Of a stretch of 64,000 nucleotides of DNA, positions 26,306 through 34,224 are shown piece by piece (position 1 is the first letter of the stretch; each line of letters starts with the position of its first letter). The position numbers and the translations under genes were made by a program. The notes under the pieces are model-generated. The model searched no databases. It was not told the DNA's origin and saw nothing but the letters and a program-made list of their open reading frames with translations. The stretch comes from Legionella micdadei. GTDB lineage: Bacteria; Pseudomonadota; Gammaproteobacteria; Legionellales; Legionellaceae. The stretch covers positions 921,001-985,000 of the forward strand of contig NZ_LN614830.1 in NCBI RefSeq assembly GCF_000953635.1, in the 5' to 3' direction.

Positions 26306-26417
26306 GAGATGAGAAATCTTCCGCAGAAAACTTAGCATAAAATATTGAATTTAACTTGCTCTGGTGCTACGTTTTGTGGGCAAAATCATTTTGATTATTA
26401 TCGTAAGGGGATTAGGA

Positions 26418-27212
26418 GTGAAATTTACAAATTTATTAACAGCGGGTGCTCTAATGTCAGCAATGACGATGCCTGTTGCGATTGCTGCGGATGCGAACAA
26501 TAATAATGGTACAATGCCTGATGCACAAAAGAAGCAAATTGAACAAGTGATTCATGATTACTTAATTAATAATCCTGAAGTTTTGCTTGAAGCCTCCCAA
26601 GCTTTACAGCAAAAGCAACAACAAGCGATGCAAGTTCAAGCACAGGCGGCTATTCAAGAAAACGCAAGCCAAATATTTAATGATAAACTTGCTGTGGCCG
26701 GTAATCCAAAAGGCAATGTTACCCTGGTCGAGTTTTTCGATTATCAATGCATCCATTGTAAGAAAATGGCACCTGTAATCAGCAACTTAGTGAAACAAAA
26801 TCCTAATCTACGCGTCGTTTATAAAGAGTTCCCTATTTTCGGCAAAAGCTCTGATTCTGCATCAAGAGCAGCCCTTGCTGCAGCAATGCAAGGCAAGTAC
26901 TTGGCAATGCATGATGCCCTCATCAAGCAAGAAAACCGTCTAAATGATCAGGTTATTATGGATACGGCTAAATCCCTCGGTTTAGACATGACAAAATTCA
27001 AAACCGATATGTCTAGTCAAACAGTGAACGATGCCCTCGATTCAAATCGTCAATTAGCCGAAAAACTGCATTTAATGGGAACTCCAGCCTTCATTATCGC
27101 GGCAACTTCTGATGGCAAGCTGAAAGATGGAAGCACACCAGCTTTTATACCAGGCGCTGCAAGTGAGGAATCCTTACAGGAATTAGTCAAGAAAGAAAGT
27201 TCAAATTCTTAA
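26418..27212 (+). CDS. DsbA2/Com1-like periplasmic thiol oxidoreductase
   Basis: A 264-residue exported protein with a GTG start at 26418, supported by AAGGGG 7 bases upstream. A signal peptide (TNLLTAGALMSAM...AIAAD) is followed by a helical, Gln-rich linker (residues about 45-100, QQKQQQAMQVQ) and a DsbA-type thioredoxin domain with the active site DYQCIHCKKM and the cis-proline segment LMGTPAFII. The arrangement matches the 27-kDa outer membrane protein Com1 and Legionella DsbA2. It would make or isomerise disulfides in secreted or Dot/Icm proteins. Confidence 0.9.
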   Translation: MKFTNLLTAGALMSAMTMPVAIAADANNNNGTMPDAQKKQIEQVIHDYLINNPEVLLEASQALQQKQQQAMQVQAQAAIQENASQIFNDKLAVAGNPKGNVTLVEFFDYQCIHCKKMAPVISNLVKQNPNLRVVYKEFPIFGKSSDSASRAALAAAMQGKYLAMHDALIKQENRLNDQVIMDTAKSLGLDMTKFKTDMSSQTVNDALDSNRQLAEKLHLMGTPAFIIAATSDGKLKDGSTPAFIPGAASEESLQELVKKESSNS

Positions 27213-27226
27213 CGAATTATTGGAGT

Positions 27227-27315
27227 TGCCGTCCTGACCGCAGTGAGAGGCTGGTGAGTTGGTTGGATCAAACGACCAACCTGCGTGATGACCACCCTTC
27301 ACTCGCGGGGCGGCA
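27227..27315. repeat. 89-base structured element (MITE-like or small RNA)
   Basis: The ends are complementary: TGCCGTCC at 27227 against GGGCGGCA ending 27315, with pairing continuing inward (CGCAGTGA/TTCACTCGCG region). At the centre, GTTGGT (27258-27263) pairs with ACCAAC (27275-27280). It is more GC-rich than its surroundings and lies between dsbA2 and glyQ. It could be a nonautonomous mobile repeat, a structured RNA or a terminator without T-run. Confidence 0.5.
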
Positions 27316-27416
27316 GTAATTGTGTTAAAATAACTCATCTTGACGTGATTTTTGACTAATTCTTGGGGGTTTTGAACCCCGCCATTCTAGAGCTGTATTC
27401 GTATTTTGAGATAAAC

Positions 27417-28313
27417 ATGACAAAACCAAGTACTTTTCAAGATATTATCTTAGCCCTCCAGCAATTTTGGGCTGGCCAAGGGTGTGTAATATTACAACCT
27501 TTGGATATGGAAGTAGGCGCGGGAACATTTCATCCGGCGACTTTTTTAAGAGCAATTGGACCGGAAGCCTGGTCAGCAGCCTATGTACAACCTTCTAGAA
27601 GGCCAACTGATGGGCGTTATGGTGAGAATCCGAATCGAGTACAGCACTATTATCAGTTCCAAGTTGTGTTAAAGCCTTCCCCGCTCGATATTCAAGACAA
27701 ATATCTTGATTCATTGCATGCCCTTGGGGTTGACCCCTTGGCTGACGACATCCGTTTTGTGGAAGATAATTGGGAGTCCCCTACCTTAGGTGCATGGGGT
27801 TTAGGTTGGGAAGTATGGCAAAATGGGATGGAAATATCGCAGTTTACTTATTTTCAGCAAGTCGGAGGGCTCGCTTGTAAGCCAATCACCGGCGAGCTAA
27901 CCTACGGGCTTGAGCGAATTGCGATGTATGCTCTCGGTGTAGACAATTTATTCGATTTACCCTGGGCTAACACTGCTAATGCCCTAGTTACCTATGGTGA
28001 TGTTTTTCATCAAAATGAAGTGGAGATGTCAGCTTATAATTTTGAACATGCCAATGTGGATGCTTTGTTTCAGCAATTTGACTATTATGAAGCTGAGGCA
28101 CAAAAATTAGTTGCTTTAAATCTTCCTTTACCGGCATATGAGATGGTTATGAAAGCCTCTCACTCATTTAACTTATTAGATGCGAGACGAGCCATCTCTG
28201 TGACAGAGCGGCAACGATTTATTTTAAGAGTGCGTCATCTATCTAGAGCTGTAGCGCAAGCTTATTATGATGCGCGTGAAGCGCTGGGTTTTCCTATGCA
28301 GAAAGGTGTGTAA
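27417..28313 (+). CDS. glyQ: glycyl-tRNA synthetase alpha subunit
   Basis: A 298-residue catalytic subunit of the tetrameric bacterial glycyl-tRNA synthetase, which makes glycyl-adenylate. It begins [18 protein letters not shown] at the ATG at 27417; the longer frame to 27363 adds unconserved residues. Conserved class II blocks include [32 protein letters not shown] and the Arg-rich end ([19 protein letters not shown]). Its stop overlaps the start of glyS (TAATG). Confidence 0.97.
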   Translation: MTKPSTFQDIILALQQFWAGQGCVILQPLDMEVGAGTFHPATFLRAIGPEAWSAAYVQPSRRPTDGRYGENPNRVQHYYQFQVVLKPSPLDIQDKYLDSLHALGVDPLADDIRFVEDNWESPTLGAWGLGWEVWQNGMEISQFTYFQQVGGLACKPITGELTYGLERIAMYALGVDNLFDLPWANTANALVTYGDVFHQNEVEMSAYNFEHANVDALFQQFDYYEAEAQKLVALNLPLPAYEMVMKASHSFNLLDARRAISVTERQRFILRVRHLSRAVAQAYYDAREALGFPMQKGV

Positions 28314-30394
28314 TGGCAAACGATTTTTTATTTGAATTAGGTTGTGAAGAGCTTCCTTCAGGTGCTGTTTGGCCATTGGCTGATGCATTAGCGACAAATT
28401 TAATCGCAGCTTTCGATAAAGCACAAATCCGTTATGGGGAGGTGCGAAGATTTGCAACGCCAAGACGTCTAGCTGTTTTAATTGATGATGTGCAAGATGA
28501 ACAACCAAGCCAAACGGTATCACGCCGAGGACCTGCCTTAGCCGCTGCTTATGACAATAATGGACAGGCAACTCCCGCTTTACTTGGTTTTGCTAAATCT
28601 TGTGGTGTTGCTGTCGAGAATTTGACGATTAGCAAAACAGATAAGGGTGAATGGTTGGTTCACGAAGCAATCACCCAGGGCGCAAAAACAAAAGATTTAT
28701 TACCAACAATGGTTAGCCAAGCCTTAGCGAATTTGCCCATTGCAAAGCCAATGCGTTGGGGGATGGGGGATGATGAGTTTGCGCGTCCAGTTCATTGGGC
28801 TGTCTTGCTATTTGGTAACGAGGTTGTCGATTGTCGTATTTTGGGCGTGCAAACAGGCTGTTACACTTTTGGACATCGATTCCATCATCCGCAAGCTGTT
28901 AAAATCGATAAAGTGAAACATTATGACTCATTATTGAGAGATGCCTATGTGATTGCCGATTTTAATGCGCGGCGCGATTTAATTGTCTCCCAAGTAAGGG
29001 AACTTGCTGACCGGTATAACGCAGAAGCAGTAATGCCAGATGCGCTAATTGATGAAGTGACTTCCATTGTGGAGTGGCCGCAGGCGCTGTTGGCAAATTT
29101 TGAAGAGGAGTTTTTAGAGGTACCTCCGGAGGCTTTGATTGCTGCTATGCAGGCTCATCAAAAATGCTTCGCTTTGCGCAACAATGCAGGCCAATTACTA
29201 CCCCATTTTATCACCGTTGCTAATATTAGCAGTTCAAATCCTTCTCAAGTTGCTGTGGGCAATGAAAAAGTGATGCGTGCAAGATTGAGTGATGCCGCAT
29301 TTTTCTTTCGCCAAGATAAAAAGCAACCTTTAAGCCGGCATATTCCAAGTACTGCAAAAGTGGTTTTCCAAGCACAGTTAGGCAGTTTGCAAGATAAGGC
29401 GATGCGGCTAAAAACGTTGATGGCTTTTTTAGCGACACCACTCGGCTTGGATAAAGAACAAGCTTGCCGTGCTGCAGAACTCTGTAAATGTGATCTCATG
29501 ACAGGTATGGTAGGTGAATTTCCCGAGTTACAGGGATTGATGGGTTATTATTATGCTAAGCACGATGGCGAGCCTGAAAACGTAGCCGTTGCCTTAAATG
29601 AACAATACATGCCTCGTTTTGCTAGTGATCAAATCCCCGATTCGGAATTAGGGTTAGCCTTATCGCTTGCCGATCGCATGGATACATTAGTTGGCATTTT
29701 TGCGATTGGGCAAAAACCCTCTGGAGTAAAAGATCCTTTTAAATTGCGGCGTCACGCTTTAGCGGTGGTGCGAATGTTAATCGCTACGCCAACTGAGCTT
29801 AAATTAGCCGATTTAATCGCTCAATCACTTAGAATTTATGGCAATACCTTACCCGCAGCCGAACAATTAGTTGCTGAATTAAAGCCTTTTATCCTCGAGC
29901 GTATGCAATCCCATTATCAAGGACTCGGTTTAAGCACAGACCTAGTCCTAGCGGTTCGTGCACGGCAGGAGGATTGGCTTTATGATTTTGATAAACGAAT
30001 CAATGCATTAGCTACTTTTGTTAGCTTGCCAGAGGCAGCAGTGCTATCTGCAGCATGCAAGCGTGTACATAACCTGTTGCAGCAAGCTGAGCACTCTGAA
30101 GCTAAAGTTGAGGCCATTAATGAAAATTTGCTGGAAGAAGGGGCAGAGAAGGCGCTTTTTGCTCATCTTAAGGCGATGGAGGAAATGGTTAAACCACTTT
30201 ATGCAAATGAGGACTATGGTAAAATTCTAACGCAACTTGCGAGTTTACGAGAGCCTGTGGATGCATTTTTTGAACACGTAATGGTGATGGTGGATGAGCA
30301 AGCAATTAAAATGAATCGTCTAAACTTACTTACTCGATTACAAAAATTGCTTCAGGGCGTGGCTGATATTTCCTTGTTGCAATTGAATTTATAA
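28313..30394 (+). CDS. glyS: glycyl-tRNA synthetase beta subunit
   Basis: A 693-residue subunit that binds tRNA-Gly and is needed for charging. It begins with the conserved FLFELGCEELPSGAVWP, contains the B3/4-like and HD-like regions (MRWGMGDDEFARPVHW; PEALIAAMQAHQKCFAL) and ends with an anticodon-binding-like helical domain (VMVMVDEQAIKMNRLNLL). Length is normal (about 690). The start overlaps the glyQ stop by one base, so the two subunits are co-translated. Confidence 0.97.
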   Translation: MANDFLFELGCEELPSGAVWPLADALATNLIAAFDKAQIRYGEVRRFATPRRLAVLIDDVQDEQPSQTVSRRGPALAAAYDNNGQATPALLGFAKSCGVAVENLTISKTDKGEWLVHEAITQGAKTKDLLPTMVSQALANLPIAKPMRWGMGDDEFARPVHWAVLLFGNEVVDCRILGVQTGCYTFGHRFHHPQAVKIDKVKHYDSLLRDAYVIADFNARRDLIVSQVRELADRYNAEAVMPDALIDEVTSIVEWPQALLANFEEEFLEVPPEALIAAMQAHQKCFALRNNAGQLLPHFITVANISSSNPSQVAVGNEKVMRARLSDAAFFFRQDKKQPLSRHIPSTAKVVFQAQLGSLQDKAMRLKTLMAFLATPLGLDKEQACRAAELCKCDLMTGMVGEFPELQGLMGYYYAKHDGEPENVAVALNEQYMPRFASDQIPDSELGLALSLADRMDTLVGIFAIGQKPSGVKDPFKLRRHALAVVRMLIATPTELKLADLIAQSLRIYGNTLPAAEQLVAELKPFILERMQSHYQGLGLSTDLVLAVRARQEDWLYDFDKRINALATFVSLPEAAVLSAACKRVHNLLQQAEHSEAKVEAINENLLEEGAEKALFAHLKAMEEMVKPLYANEDYGKILTQLASLREPVDAFFEHVMVMVDEQAIKMNRLNLLTRLQKLLQGVADISLLQLNL

Positions 30395-30412
30395 AACAGT
30401 AATAGATCAGGT

Positions 30413-30502
30413 CTCCTGTGCTGATGTTTACTCGAACGGTCGAATTTGAGCACAGGTTGCGAGAATAATGACAGAATGTTTCCCTGTTAAAAACAGGGAA
30501 AC
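30413..30502. terminator. two hairpins after glyS
   Basis: CCTGTGCT and AGCACAGG form a long-loop stem near 30414-30456. GTTTCCCTGTT (30478-30488) and AACAGGGAAAC (30492-30502) form a perfect 11-base stem with an AAA loop. The second is strong and is followed within 8 bases by TGTTTTTA, so it may terminate glyQS transcription. Confidence 0.5.
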
Positions 30503-30588
30503 AAAGCTGTTTTTATAGAAAAATTTGCCATTTTTTTCGCAAGATGAGCCAAATACGGCCGTTCCTAAGTGCGGAGAGATCGTTTACT

Positions 30589-31125
30589 ATGAACAAGGTT
30601 GTGCTTTTAGATAGGGATGGCGTAATCAATCAGGACTCCCTGCATTACATCAAGTCCACAGAAGAATTTATTCCTATCCCTGGCAGTATTCAGGCGATCG
30701 CCCGTTTAACGGCCGCAGGTTATCGTATTGGGGTTGCTACCAATCAATCGGGTGTTTCGCGCGGGTATTATGATGAAGCAGAACTCGCTGCTATTCATGC
30801 CAAAATGCTTAATCTAGTGCGTGAAGCTGGGGGCGAGATTGAGGCCATTGAATATTGTATCCACATGCCGTATGAGCAATGCTTTTGTCGCAAACCGAGA
30901 CCAGGCATGCTTTTGGCTTTAGCTGAGCGTTTTAATTGCCCGTTAATTGGTGTACCCTTTATTGGTGACAGGGTCTCTGACATTCAAGCTGCTGAAGCCG
31001 CTGGAGCAACACCCATGTTGGTATTGTCACCTATGACAGATCGTGTTGGTTTGCAAGCGTATCTTCATGTCCCCGTTTTTAATTCACTTGCTCAGTGCGT
31101 GGATCATCTGTTGGCTAGTTCATGA
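30589..31125 (+). CDS. gmhB: D-glycero-D-manno-heptose 1,7-bisphosphate 7-phosphatase
   Basis: A 178-residue HAD-superfamily phosphatase in the pathway to ADP-heptose for LPS core. It starts MNKVVLLDRDGVINQDS with both catalytic Asp residues and has a GGAGAG site upstream. The zinc-site cysteines are in CIHMPYEQCFCRKPRPGM, with a shorter loop than in E. coli GmhB. FIGDRVSDIQAAEAAG carries the last metal-binding Asp. Legionella-type LPS cores can lack heptose, so the phosphatase may serve another sugar; that is not resolved here. Its stop overlaps rsmJ (ATGA). Confidence 0.88.
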   Translation: MNKVVLLDRDGVINQDSLHYIKSTEEFIPIPGSIQAIARLTAAGYRIGVATNQSGVSRGYYDEAELAAIHAKMLNLVREAGGEIEAIEYCIHMPYEQCFCRKPRPGMLLALAERFNCPLIGVPFIGDRVSDIQAAEAAGATPMLVLSPMTDRVGLQAYLHVPVFNSLAQCVDHLLASS

Positions 31126-31838
31126 GCACGTTAGCAATAGCATATGAATCGGATGCGCTTTTAGCAAAAGCAAAGCAGCTACAAGAGCAGTTGCATCTCG
31201 TTATTGATAATAATGCGCAGCAGCAATTGCTTGTTACAGCGGATAAATTAGTGCTGAAAATGGGAAATTTTTCCTCCTTATATGCTGATTTTGCAAGTAA
31301 AACTTGGCAAAAACGTCGAGATGAGGGAAAAAAACAGGGTCTTGTTCGGGCTTGCAAGCCAGGATCTGGAGTTAGAATTATTGACGTGACAGCTGGATGG
31401 GGGAGAGATGCGGCTGTGTTGGCCAGTTTTGGTGCGGAAGTATTAATGCTTGAGCGTAATCCGGTTATGGCTGCTTTGCTTAATGACGCCTTAGAGCGTC
31501 AAGATGAGCGCTCGAAGGAAATTTTAAAACTTAAACTATACCACGTGGATGCTCTAAGTTATCTACAGCATTTGTCAGAGGAAAACTATCCTGACATCAT
31601 TTATATTGATCCGATGCATCCTCAACGCCAGAAGACGGCGTTAGTGAAGAAGGATATGCAGGCATTGCAGCAATTAATTGGTGTTGATCTTGATGTACCC
31701 GCCTTATTAGAGCTGGCAATGTCCAAGACTTTGGGGAGAGTGGTAATGAAGTGGCCACAGCATTTGCCACCCATTCAGAAACCAACGTTAAGTGTTTCAG
31801 GTAAAACAGTGCGGTTCGATATTTATAATAGATTTTAG
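31122..31838 (+). CDS. rsmJ: 16S rRNA m2G1516 methyltransferase
   Basis: A 238-residue SAM-dependent methyltransferase of the RsmJ (YhiQ) family acting on the small subunit rRNA. The SAM motif is IDVTAGWGRDAAVLASFG, followed by the acidic end of strand two (MLERNP) and the catalytic motif YIDPMHPQR. C-terminal VVMKWPQHLPP and the closing VRFDIYNRF are also typical. It overlaps gmhB by four bases, suggesting one transcript. Confidence 0.9.
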   Translation: MSTLAIAYESDALLAKAKQLQEQLHLVIDNNAQQQLLVTADKLVLKMGNFSSLYADFASKTWQKRRDEGKKQGLVRACKPGSGVRIIDVTAGWGRDAAVLASFGAEVLMLERNPVMAALLNDALERQDERSKEILKLKLYHVDALSYLQHLSEENYPDIIYIDPMHPQRQKTALVKKDMQALQQLIGVDLDVPALLELAMSKTLGRVVMKWPQHLPPIQKPTLSVSGKTVRFDIYNRF

Positions 31839-31897
31839 CCACTTAAAGAATGAGACCATTTCTTGCCCTCTATTCAAGTATGAAATGCAAAAAAAAT

Positions 31898-31925
31898 TTG
31901 CTTTTTGATAATAAGTTAATACAAT
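31898..31925 (+). promoter_or_regulatory. possible promoter of small gene at 31967
   Basis: TTGCTT (31898-31903) and TACAAT (31920-31925) are separated by 16 bases, about 35 bases upstream of the start codon at 31967. Confidence 0.4.
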
Positions 31926-31966
31926 TGCCTCACAGATTATCTAATCATTATTGCTAGGAAAACTAA

Positions 31967-32167
31967 ATGAAAAAACATGAAACTGGAAATAAAAAAACTA
32001 TTGTCGAGGCTGTTCGTAAAGTTTCGACCGAATTTAATCCAAATATAGACGGACCTGTACCCAGGAGAACAAGGGGTAATTTTTTTCAAAACAAGCCCCA
32101 GTTAGCTACAATTGTTGAAATTGATGAAGATCCTACAAAAATTCCTGTAAGTTGTAAAAATAGTTAA
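31967..32167 (+). CDS. small orphan hydrophilic protein
   Basis: A 66-residue protein starting MKKHETGNKKTIVEAVRKV with an AGGA site 8 bases upstream and a plausible promoter. It is charged, without signal or membrane segments (TEFNPNIDGPVPRRTRGNFF, ending IPVSCKNS). No family is recognised. A hairpin with arms AAAGGG and CCCTTT at 32172-32196 just after the stop could be its terminator, so it looks like a real monocistronic unit. Confidence 0.5.
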   Translation: MKKHETGNKKTIVEAVRKVSTEFNPNIDGPVPRRTRGNFFQNKPQLATIVEIDEDPTKIPVSCKNS

Positions 32168-32376
32168 GGTAAAAGGGAGGAATTTTCCACCCCTTTCATG
32201 ATTAATGGGTATCAGTCGAGGACAACTAGTTCATTCTATGATACCCTGGTTATCCAAATTCAATCTCAAAGCCGTTGTTTTGGCTGATATTGAAAACTCT
32301 GTATGAAGGGCTTTGTTGATATCAACTTAAGCATGCAAGACATAGTCTATGTTTTTAAATATGGTTTATTTTATAT

Positions 32377-32577
32377 CTAGCATTTACAATCTGTTAAGGC
32401 TGTCACATTCTTGCTGTTCTGGTAGCCAGCTATCTTATGACATCGACCAACACCTTCACGATTCGCATGGAACCCCGTTTTAGCAAACGATTCGTTAAGT
32501 AGAAAAACAAGCAAAAGAAAAATAAGGATGACCTGAGTAATGATATTGATTTTTAAATAGGCATTAATAGGTTTCAT
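32377..32577 (-). CDS. small exported Cys-containing protein, unknown
   Basis: A 66-residue protein with a long hydrophobic N-terminus (ITQVILIFLLLVFLLNESFA, a signal peptide or anchor) and a short periplasmic tail with three cysteines (GRCHKIAG and LTDCKC). A good AAGGAA site precedes the ATG. No family is recognised. It lies between the orphan at 31967 and the RND operon on the same strand as the latter, but is downstream of it with a 72-base gap. Confidence 0.5.
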   Translation of the reverse strand: MKPINAYLKINIITQVILIFLLLVFLLNESFAKTGFHANREGVGRCHKIAGYQNSKNVTALTDCKC

Positions 32578-32649
32578 ATTTTGGAATTCCTTATCCGGGG
32601 TAGCTAACTAATAAATATATCATTTTTAATTCGCTAAGCAATAGATCAA

Positions 32650-34224
32650 TCAACCCTTTTTAGATCTCAGTACGCAATTATCGTTTTGCACAACAACCGT
32701 TTTTTTCGATGCTCCCCGATTCCACCAACCTCCACCAAGAGCTTGATACAATGCTGCTGTATCAACAAAACGATTAGCCTGGTTTTGAACCAATGTAATG
32801 AGTGCTTGTTGATAAGTTTGCTCGGCATTAAGGACTTCAAGATAGCTAACTTCCCCAGCTTTCCATTGTTGCTGAGCAATCGAGAGACTTCTGCGGGAAG
32901 CTTGGACAGCCTTTTGGGCCGTTTCTAAATTTATTGCGTCAAACTGAATCGCTTTTAAGGTATCCGCTACATCTTGAAAGGCAGATAAAACGACACTACG
33001 GTACTGAGCATCGGCTTGTTTAAAGGCAGCCACCGCTGCACGTTGTCGATGTTTTAGCATCCCTGCAGCAAAGAGGGTTTGTGCTGCGTTTCCTGTTAAA
33101 GCATAGAAAAGGGTATTTGTATTAAGTAGCATTTCAGGCGTCAATGCAGCTGAGCCACCGGCAGCGGTTAGTAATAGATTCGGTAAACGTTGTGCAATAG
33201 CTACACCGATAAGTGCACTTGCTGCATGAATTTGTGATTCTGCTGCCCGGATATCAGGACGCTGTTCTACCAGTGCGGCAGGAACACTAAAAGGTAGTTC
33301 CCGTGGCAAGTTAAGTTGATTCAGATTGAACTTAACTAGCATTTCGTTAGGGAAGTGTCCGCAAAGTACACTAATTAAATGGTGTTGCTGGGCGAGTTGT
33401 TTTTGTAGAGGAGGCAGGTTAGCTTCGAGTTGTGCTAAAGCTGCTTCTTGTGCTGCAACCCCTGCTAAGCCAATTTCCCCTGTATTATGCTCGATACGTA
33501 ATAATTGAAGTTGTTTCTTACCTATGGCGATGCTGCGCAGCGTGGCTTGGATTTGAGCGCGCAAAGAAGCTTCTTGAATGACAGCCATCACAATGTTAGT
33601 GGTGATAGTTAAAGCCAACGCTTCCCTCTGAAAAACTTCACTCGCGACTTGTGCTTCTAATGATTCGACTTGTCGGCGATTTAAGCCAAAAACGTCGGGC
33701 ACATAAGAAACAGTGAGCTGCGGTGTAATCAACGTGTAAAAGAAAGAGTTGGTAGAAACAACTGGTGTTAAAGTATGGGCTGTTTCTTGACGTGTAACAT
33801 TTAGGTTGGCATCAACCCTTGGCCAAAAAAAAGCGCGCTGAGCTAAAGCAGTCTCTTGAGCAATGCGTAATCCTGCATCCGCTGCGCGCAAATCCGGATT
33901 AGCGATAAGCGCTTCTTTGATGAGCTGATTAAGCGTTTCTGAATGAAAAATTTCCCACCATTCAGCAGGGATATCTTTATTCGTCACAAAACATTGACTT
34001 TTTCCTGCTGTCGTCGGGGCAGATGCTGTACGTGAAGGTATAGGTTTATCAGTATAACGGCTTATCGTCGGTGGAGGAGGACGCAGAAAATCGGGACCAA
34101 ATCTGCATCCGCTGACCAAGAAGCTAAGCATAATCAATGCAAAGAAAGGTAGCTTTTGGTTCAAGGATCCCCATGATGGTGTATTTAGCCTATTACCTTT
34201 TTTGCTTTGGAAGGTTCTGATCAT
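32650..34224 (-). CDS. outer-membrane efflux lipoprotein of RND system (NodT/OprM type)
   Basis: A TolC-like outer-membrane channel, 524 residues as read. The N-terminus contains a lipobox (LSFLVSGC near 33-40) and the usual GPDFLRPPPP stretch, with two OEP repeat domains of helical hairpins and beta strands (ALIANPDLRAADAGLRIAQE; VEQRPDIRAAESQIHAAS). The end has LEVLNAEQTYQQALITLVQ and TAALYQALGGGW. This is the NodT/OprM lipoprotein type rather than CzcC. It directly overlaps the pump gene (stop and start share base 34224). Confidence 0.92.
   Translation of the reverse strand: MIRTFQSKKGNRLNTPSWGSLNQKLPFFALIMLSFLVSGCRFGPDFLRPPPPTISRYTDKPIPSRTASAPTTAGKSQCFVTNKDIPAEWWEIFHSETLNQLIKEALIANPDLRAADAGLRIAQETALAQRAFFWPRVDANLNVTRQETAHTLTPVVSTNSFFYTLITPQLTVSYVPDVFGLNRRQVESLEAQVASEVFQREALALTITTNIVMAVIQEASLRAQIQATLRSIAIGKKQLQLLRIEHNTGEIGLAGVAAQEAALAQLEANLPPLQKQLAQQHHLISVLCGHFPNEMLVKFNLNQLNLPRELPFSVPAALVEQRPDIRAAESQIHAASALIGVAIAQRLPNLLLTAAGGSAALTPEMLLNTNTLFYALTGNAAQTLFAAGMLKHRQRAAVAAFKQADAQYRSVVLSAFQDVADTLKAIQFDAINLETAQKAVQASRRSLSIAQQQWKAGEVSYLEVLNAEQTYQQALITLVQNQANRFVDTAALYQALGGGWWNRGASKKTVVVQNDNCVLRSKKG

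Noticed and set aside
27227-27315. 4.5S (SRP) RNA or tRNA
   Set aside because: The GGUCAGGU...GGAAGGAAGCAGCC loop of SRP RNA is absent, and there is no cloverleaf or T-loop sequence.
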